Shown here: one piece after another, positions 30,063 to 35,551 of the stretch | How the letters are laid out: each line of letters opens with the position of its first letter | How positions within the stretch are numbered: the first letter of the stretch is position 1 | Source of the DNA: Bacteroidia bacterium | GTDB taxonomy: Bacteria; Bacteroidota; Bacteroidia; Bacteroidales; Paludibacteraceae | Assembly (NCBI GenBank): GCA_021152555.1 | Contig: JAGKVE010000030.1 | Location: 1 to 35,551, forward strand | Direction: 5' to 3' | Length of the DNA: 35,551 nt | Notes under the pieces: generated by a model | Seen by the model: only the letters and a program-made list of their open reading frames with translations | The model's database searches: none | Told to the model about the DNA's origin: nothing | Made by a program: the position numbers and the translations under genes

Positions 30063-31181
30063 CTTCACGATTCCCTTTTCCAAATATTCCGCTAAGTTAT
30101 AATGTTCGTGGGTCACTTTTCGCATATCATGTTCTACCATCAGTTGAACGAGTTGCTCGAAACTCGTTTTCTGCGGATTCCACCCGAGTTCACGTTTCGC
30201 TTTAGACGGGTCGCCCAAAAGATTCACCACGTCAGTCGGTCTGTAGAAATCCGGGCTCACCCGTACGACTATATCGCCAATTTTTACACCCTTTCCAGGC
30301 TCCCTCTCCTGAGGAGAGGACGGGGTGAGGTTTTTAACCACTCCCACTTCTTCAATTCCTTCGCCTTCCCAGCGCAGCTCAATACCGGCATGACGGAAAG
30401 CAAGTGTGGCAAACTCGCGGACAGAGTGCTGAATGCCGGTAGCTATAACAAAATCCTCCGGTTTCTCGTGCTGTAAAATCAGCCACATACACTCTACATA
30501 ATCTTTGGCGTACCCCCAGTCACGCAGCGAGTCCAGATTGCCCAGATAAAGACAATCCTGTTTGCCGTGCGCTATACGGGCGGCTGCCAGTGTTATTTTG
30601 CGTGTCACGAAGGTCTCACCGCGACGTTCGCTCTCATGATTGAAAAGTATGCCCGAACAGCAGAACATATTATATGCTTCGCGGTATTCTTTGATGATCC
30701 AGTATCCGTACAATTTGGCTACGGCATAAGGACTGTATGGATGGAAAGGCGTGGTCTCACTTTGCGGAACTTCCTCTACTTTGCCGTATAACTCGCTTGT
30801 TGAAGCCTGATAAATACGGCACGTCTTTTCTAAATGGTTGGTACGCACCGCCTCTAACACCCGCAGCACGCCTACGGCATCTACGTCAGCAGTAAATTCC
30901 GGTGCATCAAAAGAAACCTGCACATGGCTTTGCGCCGCAAGGTTGTAAATTTCATCCGGTTGAACTTTGCCAACCAGTTTGACGAGCGACATCGAATCGC
31001 TCATATCTGCATAATGCAAATGAAAATGAGGTTTGCCCTCCAGGTGTGCAATACGCTCGCGGTAATCAACGGAACTGCGACGTATAATGCCGTGTACCTC
31101 GTAACCCTTTGCCAACAGAAACTCCGACAAGTAGCTGCCGTCTTGCCCTGTCACACCTGTTATCAATGCTGTTTTTGACAT
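30060..31181 (-). CDS. gmd: GDP-mannose 4,6-dehydratase
   Basis: First step of GDP-L-fucose synthesis; converts GDP-D-mannose to GDP-4-keto-6-deoxy-D-mannose. The 373-aa protein has T-G-V-T-G-Q-D-G-S-Y-L (8-18), the catalytic S-T-S-E-L-Y-G and Y-A-V-A-K, N-H-E-S-E-R-R-G, and the late R-P-T-D-V-V-N-L-L-G-D-P-S-K-A. The loop before R-V-S-P-D-F-Y-R-P is longer than in E. coli Gmd by my comparison. It is encoded by a palindromic repeat-like element (residues ~283-295), apparently tolerated in frame. It is the first gene behind the promoter at 31248-31279, so it heads the polysaccharide operon. Confidence 0.95.
   Translation of the reverse strand: MSKTALITGVTGQDGSYLSEFLLAKGYEVHGIIRRSSVDYRERIAHLEGKPHFHLHYADMSDSMSLVKLVGKVQPDEIYNLAAQSHVQVSFDAPEFTADVDAVGVLRVLEAVRTNHLEKTCRIYQASTSELYGKVEEVPQSETTPFHPYSPYAVAKLYGYWIIKEYREAYNMFCCSGILFNHESERRGETFVTRKITLAAARIAHGKQDCLYLGNLDSLRDWGYAKDYVECMWLILQHEKPEDFVIATGIQHSVREFATLAFRHAGIELRWEGEGIEEVGVVKNLTPSSPQEREPGKGVKIGDIVVRVSPDFYRPTDVVNLLGDPSKAKRELGWNPQKTSFEQLVQLMVEHDMRKVTHEHYNLAEYLEKGIVK
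30299..30335. repeat. Palindromic repeat-like element inside gmd
   Basis: A perfect inverted repeat with 8-bp arms and one central base, CCTCTCCT-G-AGGAGAGG (30303-30319), is flanked by ACGGGGTGAGGTTTTT. The layout resembles the widespread CCTCACCCC...CTCTCC...GGAGAGG intergenic repeats of bacteria. Here it is read in frame, giving N-L-T-P-S-S-P-Q-E-R-E-P-G. Confidence 0.6.
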
Positions 31182-31247
31182 AGTATTTTTATATTATTGT
31201 ACGCGCATTTCACTCATGTGTGCACATATGCACGCACAAATCGGCTG

Positions 31248-31279
31248 CAAAGATACTAAAAAAATTGCACATACGCAAG
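31248..31279 (-). promoter_or_regulatory. Promoter of the polysaccharide operon
   Basis: Minus strand -7 TATCTTTG (31248-31255), 20 nt spacer, and -33 CTTG (31276-31279, one mismatch to TTTG). Start near 31242, leaving about 60 nt of leader before the gmd ATG. Confidence 0.65.
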
Positions 31280-31314
31280 AGAAAGGGGATTTTTTTTAGA
31301 AAAAGTAGCAATTT

Positions 31315-31348
31315 GCGAAAAAATATGCCTGCTCGGATGTGAGCAGGC
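31315..31348 (-). terminator. Rho-independent terminator
   Basis: On the minus strand a perfect 8-bp hairpin, GCCTGCTC-ACATCC-GAGCAGGC (31327-31348), is followed by ATATTTTTT (to about 31317). It ends transcription from the 31469-34435 gene before the polysaccharide promoter. In the remaining space, 31372-31397 holds a weaker TTTTCGA/TCGAAAA inverted repeat. Confidence 0.8.
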
Positions 31349-31468
31349 AACAATTTGGGACGTCGGGTTTTCGAACAAGCGAGACATCGAAAAGAATACT
31401 AAATGGTAATAGCATTTATCTCAATCATGGTGAATTTCTCGACAGCCGGAGCAGTAAAAGTATATGAA

Positions 31469-34435
31469 TTACTTTTTCACGATGGCTTTGTTCTCAAAAC
31501 CGTCTATGTACATCTCCAGGGCCTTATCCAGCCGCACATGGCGCACCAACTCCGTCTCTTCTACTGCCGGCAGGGCATCGAGAACGGACTGGTCGTAGGC
31601 ATCCGTCAGGGGGCGTGCCCACGGGTCCACGTTCATATAGCCTACATTGAAAGAGGTCATGTTCTGGAAGAAATGGGAACCTTGTGACGGCTCGATGCGG
31701 AAGTTCTCCAGACTGCACTCGGCTATCGCTTTCGCCTCGCTGATATCACTCCACTGGACGGGCACACCGAGCGTGGGAATCTGCGAACCCCAGCGGCCGT
31801 AACCGATAAGCAGATATTGCCGTCCTTCGGTCCGCAGGCGGTTGTTCCACTCGCGGAGAGTAGCCGCCATCTCGCGTGTCCGGAGCACGTCGAATGCCTC
31901 TTTCTTCAGATAGATAACATCCGTCACTTCTTCTATCTTCCCCACTCCGAGCGCACTGCCCGAACGCAGGAAAGCGCCGGTCTCATCGATACTCTCCCAC
32001 TCCACCTTGGCGGAGAGCGAGTCCGAGGAAATCGGGCGGATCTGCAGCACGTGGAAGATCTGCGGCTCGTGCTCCAGATTGACCGCAAACTCAATCTCTA
32101 CGGGGCATTTGATTTCCTGCTGCGCGATGTCAAGCAGCGTGCGGATGATCTCTGCCAGCGGGAAAGTGTTGAACTTCAGTTGCGGCGCAAAAGTGACGAT
32201 ACGCGGTCCGTCGGGATAGCACGAATCGACGATACGCATGTTCTCGCGGTCGTAGGTCGAGGCGACGAGTTTGAGGCTCTCGAACTGTCCGCAGTCGTGT
32301 ATCGGAATACGCTCCAGGTTGACGGCATCGTCGATGGAGGTCTTGAATTTCTCCGGGCTGAGCGAGAGCGCAAGCATCGATTGCTGGGTCTCCCGCATTG
32401 CCAGATCCACCGTCGAAGTCTGCATCACATTCTTCGGGTATTTCGGAGAGAAACGCAGCACCTGTTCACCATCCACGACGGCTTTTCCGAGTCCGTAAGC
32501 GATCTTGACAATCCCGTCTTCGGGTTTCTCCTTGCCCACCGGATAGAAATTGACACTTCGCGCCACGCCGGAGATGACGGGGAAATAGTAGTTTCCTTCG
32601 GTTTCACCGGACACTTCCTGCAGCACGATTGCCATCTGTTCCTCGCTCGGCAGATTGCCCGTAGAGAGGATGTAGCCACGCGATGCGGCGAAATAGACGG
32701 ACGCATAGACCGATTTGATGGCCTTAGTGAGCAGACGGAGCTGCTGGTCCTCGTTCTCCGTGTGCGGAATCATATAGGTACTGTACACGCCCGCGAAAGG
32801 CTGGTAGTAGTTGTCCTCCAGTTTGCTGGACGAACGGATGGCAAGCGGCCGTTGCGTGACGCGGATGAAATGGCGCAGGGCGTGCACCAGTTCCGACGGC
32901 AGCGAGGCGGAGACGAACTCCGAGAGCAGTTCCTCGTCCGTCAAATCGGCGTTGATGACGTATTGCAGTCCGTTCTTGTTGATGAACCGGTCGAACCAGT
33001 CGGTAGTGAGAACCATCGTCCGCGGCACAAGCACACGGACGTCCTGCCAGCGGTCGTAGAGGTCATATTTCTGCAGCATGTGGTTGAGGAACGCAAGTCC
33101 CCTGCCCTTGCCGCCCATCGCTCCGTCGCCGCAACGGGCAAACCAGATGGTGTCGTTATAGGTGTCCTGCGCGTATTTCGCCACCACGCCTAACGCCTGG
33201 TTGATACGGTAGTCGTGAATCAGACGGATATTCGTCTGGCGGATGTTCTCTATGTCCGCATCGTCCTGAATGGTGAGTTGGTGTACCTCATGACCTATGG
33301 CGAACAGTCCGCGGGCAAAAAGCCATTTACTCAGGTAGTTATTGTCGCTCAGACGGCGGAAAGCAGCCGATGAAATCGACGATATTATACGTTCAAAGCC
33401 CTCCAGATCCGACGCACGCCCTATCTCTTTGCCCGTCCTCGGATCGACCGCCACGAAATCACCAAAACCGAACTCGCGCTCGATATAGGCACTCAGTTCC
33501 TGGGTCAGCGTCTTGGATTTCTTGACTACAAATCCCACATTGAGTTTGCGTGCCACCGATTTGATGGACTCCTGCGAACTCTGCATGAGGAAGGGCATAG
33601 TGGGATTGTCTTCCCGGATCAACCGGCATAAATCCACGCCTGCATCGAGTTTCTCTGCCGAAGAGGGTTCGCCTTTGTGCAACACAAATCCCACATCGGA
33701 AATGACACCGATGATGTTCTCCTTGTAGCGGTTGTACAGCTCGATGGCTTCGTCATAACAGGTCGCCATCAGCACTTTCGGCCGCGCCCTCTTGCGCAGC
33801 AGCTGCTGTTTCTCGTTCAGTGCATCGCGGATGGCGATGGTGTTCTGCTGCAGCACGAGTTTGTACAGCAGCGGCAGATACGTGGAGTAATACCGCACGG
33901 AGTCCTCGACAAGAAGGATTGCCCGCACGCCCTCGGAGAGGATGTCGTGCTCGGCGTTCATGCGGTCCTCTATCAGTTTGATTATCGCGATGATGAGGTC
34001 GGTGGAGTTGTTCCAGTTGAAGAGGTAGTCGATGTTGGTCTTGTCCTGCTGCTCCATGCGGCGATAGACCTCTTTGCTGAACGACGAGAGCAGCACGATC
34101 GGGCAATCCGGCAGCAGCCTTTTGCTCTCCGCCGCAAAATCAAACACATCCAACCCTCCCGCGCTATAGACGGTAATAATAAGGTCGAAAGGGGCATCGG
34201 CATCGTGGCTTTCTGCTTTTGACTTTTGACTTTTGACTAATTCGAGCGCTTCGTCTGTCGTTTCCGCCCGCACGATAGACGGCGGATTAGAGAGGTTGAG
34301 TTCGGCGTATTCCTCTGCAATCTGCACATCAATACGTCCGTCCTCCTCCAGCGCAAAGCTGTCGTAGTTGTTGCACACGAGCAGTATGCGCCTCACGCGC
34401 CGCTCCATCAGAGATGTGTAAGTGTTGGTATTCAT
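31469..34435 (-). CDS. Receiver-like / PEP-pyruvate-binding (PPDK_N) domain protein
   Basis: A 988-aa cytoplasmic protein. The N-terminus holds two receiver-like domains. The first (~15-165) lacks the acceptor Asp (I-I-T-V-Y-S). The second (~170-320) keeps E177-D178, D247 in I-S-D-V-G-F and the Lys in V-V-K-K-S. A linker leads to the PEP/pyruvate-binding ATP-grasp module (~440-815), with K-G-R-G-L-A-F-L and R-S-S-S-K-L-E-D and Q-I-R-P-I. The phosphohistidine swivel domain and the PEP-binding barrel of PEP synthase and PPDK are absent, so it is not a full synthase. A regulatory or phosphotransfer role is inferred. Three CTTTTGA heptamers encode residues ~67-74. Confidence 0.82.
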   Translation of the reverse strand: MNTNTYTSLMERRVRRILLVCNNYDSFALEEDGRIDVQIAEEYAELNLSNPPSIVRAETTDEALELVKSQKSKAESHDADAPFDLIITVYSAGGLDVFDFAAESKRLLPDCPIVLLSSFSKEVYRRMEQQDKTNIDYLFNWNNSTDLIIAIIKLIEDRMNAEHDILSEGVRAILLVEDSVRYYSTYLPLLYKLVLQQNTIAIRDALNEKQQLLRKRARPKVLMATCYDEAIELYNRYKENIIGVISDVGFVLHKGEPSSAEKLDAGVDLCRLIREDNPTMPFLMQSSQESIKSVARKLNVGFVVKKSKTLTQELSAYIEREFGFGDFVAVDPRTGKEIGRASDLEGFERIISSISSAAFRRLSDNNYLSKWLFARGLFAIGHEVHQLTIQDDADIENIRQTNIRLIHDYRINQALGVVAKYAQDTYNDTIWFARCGDGAMGGKGRGLAFLNHMLQKYDLYDRWQDVRVLVPRTMVLTTDWFDRFINKNGLQYVINADLTDEELLSEFVSASLPSELVHALRHFIRVTQRPLAIRSSSKLEDNYYQPFAGVYSTYMIPHTENEDQQLRLLTKAIKSVYASVYFAASRGYILSTGNLPSEEQMAIVLQEVSGETEGNYYFPVISGVARSVNFYPVGKEKPEDGIVKIAYGLGKAVVDGEQVLRFSPKYPKNVMQTSTVDLAMRETQQSMLALSLSPEKFKTSIDDAVNLERIPIHDCGQFESLKLVASTYDRENMRIVDSCYPDGPRIVTFAPQLKFNTFPLAEIIRTLLDIAQQEIKCPVEIEFAVNLEHEPQIFHVLQIRPISSDSLSAKVEWESIDETGAFLRSGSALGVGKIEEVTDVIYLKKEAFDVLRTREMAATLREWNNRLRTEGRQYLLIGYGRWGSQIPTLGVPVQWSDISEAKAIAECSLENFRIEPSQGSHFFQNMTSFNVGYMNVDPWARPLTDAYDQSVLDALPAVEETELVRHVRLDKALEMYIDGFENKAIVKK
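34216..34236. repeat. Heptamer CTTTTGA x3 in the PPDK_N gene
   Basis: Three perfect tandem copies (21 bp) keep the frame and encode about S-Q-K-S-K-A-E in the first receiver-like domain. Same 7-bp period as the tracts at 1631, 9518, 10021 and 10364. Confidence 0.75.
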
Positions 34436-34450
34436 TTGGGTTGGTGGTTT

Positions 34451-34522
34451 TCTGGAGATTCCGGAAAGTCCGGAGATTCTGGAAAGTCCGGAGATTCCGG
34501 ATTATCTGGATATTCCGGATAG
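34451..34522. repeat. 9-bp tandem repeats (TCYGGANAN) x8
   Basis: Eight back-to-back 9-bp units, for example TCTGGAGAT, TCCGGAAAG, TCCGGAGAT, TCTGGAAAG. The array includes the stop codon and final codons of the four-helix gene and fills the gap to the next gene. The core TCCGGA is self-complementary, so the RNA could form several small hairpins. Confidence 0.85.
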
Positions 34523-35188
34523 TTCGGCTTTTATCCGTGCTATTTCTGCACGAGCTTCGGCTAACTCGGCTTGGAGCCGTTCTATTTCTTCTTTCTGATT
34601 ATTGCGATAGCCGACACGTGCAGCTGTCATTCGTTCACGAATACCGCCTTGCTCCACAAACTCGCGGTCTTTGTTTGCGATATAAGTGGTTAATCCGCGG
34701 TCTATCATGTGGCAAAGACAAATAGCGCAATTCGCCATTTCCTCATCCGTCCAACGCTCCAAATAGGGTGAAAAGTCCTCTGCCGAGGTATGTTCTTTGC
34801 AGAAAAGATGCAACTTGTCTGCGCGTGAGTTAGTGCCCCACCATTCGGATAAACCGTTTGTTTTGATATAGTTCTGGTAATCGCCAAGCAACTCATGATT
34901 GCTGCCCTTTGCCACGCCTAAGAGTTTGATTTCTGTTTCTACAGATGTCTGCCCGTCCACGCTTCCCTCAGCGATATTCTGCATGGTTGAACGCGCTGCT
35001 TGTACCATCTGGTCCACTGTGCGGTCGCCGTATTTGGGGAGAAAACGACGGCAGAAAGCAACCGTAAGCTGGTATAAAATATCGCTGCGCTTATAAAAGT
35101 ACAACTCCTGATACACCACGGTTTTACGGAGCACGCTTGGTGTCCCGTCTGCGTAGTGTTGCAGCTGTACCTTTTTCGGGTCAATCAT
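34502..35188 (-). CDS. Four-helix bundle suffix-domain protein
   Basis: A 228-aa protein of the four-helix (S23/IVP-related) group with a C-terminal suffix, recognised from Y-Q-E-L-Y-F-Y-K-R-S-D-I-L-Y-Q-L-T, the A-A-R-S-T-M-Q-N-I-A-E-G-S segment (about 65-77) and E-I-K-L-L-G-V-A-K-G-S-N-H-E-L-L. Relatives are encoded inside 23S rRNA intervening sequences or stand alone; function unknown. A coiled coil (I-E-R-L-Q-A-E-L-A-E-A-R-A-E-I-A) occupies 195-220. The last codons (S-G-I-S-R) and stop are made by the 9-bp array. A second array of the same family lies upstream, so the gene is bracketed by related repeats. Confidence 0.8.
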   Translation of the reverse strand: MIDPKKVQLQHYADGTPSVLRKTVVYQELYFYKRSDILYQLTVAFCRRFLPKYGDRTVDQMVQAARSTMQNIAEGSVDGQTSVETEIKLLGVAKGSNHELLGDYQNYIKTNGLSEWWGTNSRADKLHLFCKEHTSAEDFSPYLERWTDEEMANCAICLCHMIDRGLTTYIANKDREFVEQGGIRERMTAARVGYRNNQKEEIERLQAELAEARAEIARIKAELSGISR

Positions 35189-35221
35189 AGGATAATTTGT
35201 TTTTTGTTGTTAGTATTGTTT

Positions 35222-35275
35222 TCCGGAGATTCTGGATATTCCGGAGATTCTGGAAGTTCTAGATTATCCGGCCTC
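35222..35275. repeat. 9-bp tandem repeats (TCYGGANAN) x6, second array
   Basis: TCCGGAGAT, TCTGGATAT, TCCGGAGAT, TCTGGAAGT, TCTAGATTA, TCCGGCCTC. Same unit and orientation as 34451-34522. It holds the restored DUF4298 stop (35264-35266) in the same GATTATC-CGG context as the stop in the other array. Confidence 0.8.
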
Positions 35276-35475
35276 TATCTCCTCAAACCTCTCCAGTAGC
35301 CCGTACACCCCGTTCTCAGAGAGTACGCCGCGAGGCGGTCTATCTCCGGCTGCAAAGCCGTCTTGCGTGCCGCTGCCTCTGCTGCACCTCCCTGCTCTAT
35401 CTCCGCCACGTCTTGCAACAAAGCGTCATACAACGCTTCCATCTCCTCTATGCGTTTGATATCAAATGGGGTCAT
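35264..35475 (-). pseudogene. DUF4298-type gene, frame-disrupted
   Basis: The intact frame (35275-35475) starts M-T-P-F-D-I-K-R-I-E-E-M-E-A-L-Y, as in DUF4298 proteins, and reaches E-I-D-R-L-A-A-Y. It then turns into S-L-R-T-G-C-T-G-Y-W-R-G. In the -1 frame the DNA gives G-V-L-S-E-N-G-V-Y-G-L-L-E-R-F-E-E-I-E-A-G and stops at 35264, the normal family ending. About 20-25 residues usually found between these parts are absent. The junction (35321-35331) can be read in both frames. ATG 35475 has an unusually good Shine-Dalgarno AAAGGAG 7 nt upstream. The remaining 76 nt of the window hold nothing recognisable. Confidence 0.7.
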
Positions 35476-35551
35476 TTATAATCTCCTTTTAAGGTGCAAT
35501 ATCTCTGCTGTTAATCAGCCACTCTCGCGCCACTCTCAAGCCACTTCCCAC

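Noticed and set aside
31372..31397. Second terminator behind the PPDK_N gene
   Set aside because: The TTTTCGA/TCGAAAA stem is AT-rich with a 12-nt loop and no T-run; the hairpin at 31327-31348 is the convincing one.
31817..33193. 458-codon open frame opposite the PPDK_N-domain gene
   Set aside because: The opposite strand encodes a continuous recognised protein; this frame has Arg/His/Glu-rich composition typical of an antisense shadow and no motif.
34451..35275. CRISPR array
   Set aside because: The repeats are 9 bp, contiguous and without spacers; no cas genes are present.

Overview
The window looks like a chromosomal segment of a member of the Bacteroidales (phylum Bacteroidota). The grounds are five promoters that fit the Bacteroidetes sigma-ABfr layout (TTTG, about 20 nt, TAnnTTTG), a SusA-type GH13 enzyme, a BtuB/BtuG-type cobalamin uptake locus behind a B12 riboswitch, Wza/Wzc-type polysaccharide export with tandem OPX lipoproteins, and several families typical of that phylum (N-terminally extended RluA, four-helix suffix protein). 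Most of the window appears to be near 50% GC; the first 657 bases are clearly more AT-rich. I see no phage, IS element or CRISPR array.

Layout. 1-657: 5'-truncated or window-limited AT-rich glycosidase-like gene. 659-6506 (+): tightly overlapped run of HlyD, two ABC-2 permeases, an SDR, a Y-family (UmuC-type) polymerase and a SprT-like metalloprotease. 6503-8924 (-): Na/Pi cotransporter-PhoU protein and a SIMPL protein, converging on the previous run. 8925-9360: divergent promoters and a ~240 nt leader to an RluA pseudouridine synthase, with 11-bp repeats and a possible coupled small ORF. 10815-12670 (+): two poorly characterised genes. 12879-13303: one promoter, tRNA-Gly(CCC) and, 5 nt later, RNase P RNA. 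13343-16761 (+): YihY, SusA-like amylase, CWC protein. 16758-22642 (-): B12 riboswitch, BtuB, BtuG-like fusion, DUF4465 lipoprotein, BtuF-like lipoprotein. 22634-31278 (-): one promoter driving gmd, fcl, deacetylase-like, two wza-like genes, wzc-like kinase and DUF1846. 31315-35475 (-): receiver/PEP-pyruvate-binding protein, four-helix protein and a broken DUF4298 gene.

How it works together. The gmd-to-wzc block makes GDP-L-fucose and exports a polysaccharide; the B12 operon collects cobamides at the surface and passes them to the periplasm; the UmuC/SprT pair suggests damage tolerance plus DNA-protein crosslink repair.

The most interesting signals: (i) two genes (the wzc-like kinase and DUF4298) each show a clean family C-terminus in the -1 frame, with about 20 residues apparently missing at a junction of roughly 10 nt readable in both frames; (ii) rnpB sits directly behind a tRNA with no visible promoter of its own; (iii) short tandem repeats with 7-, 9-, 11- and 16-bp units lie in coding regions and at gene ends, and a palindromic element lies inside gmd; (iv) the riboswitch P1 stem lies in the last codons of the upstream gene; (v) a repeated ATG-ATG-GAT-stop mini-ORF lies at polysaccharide gene junctions.
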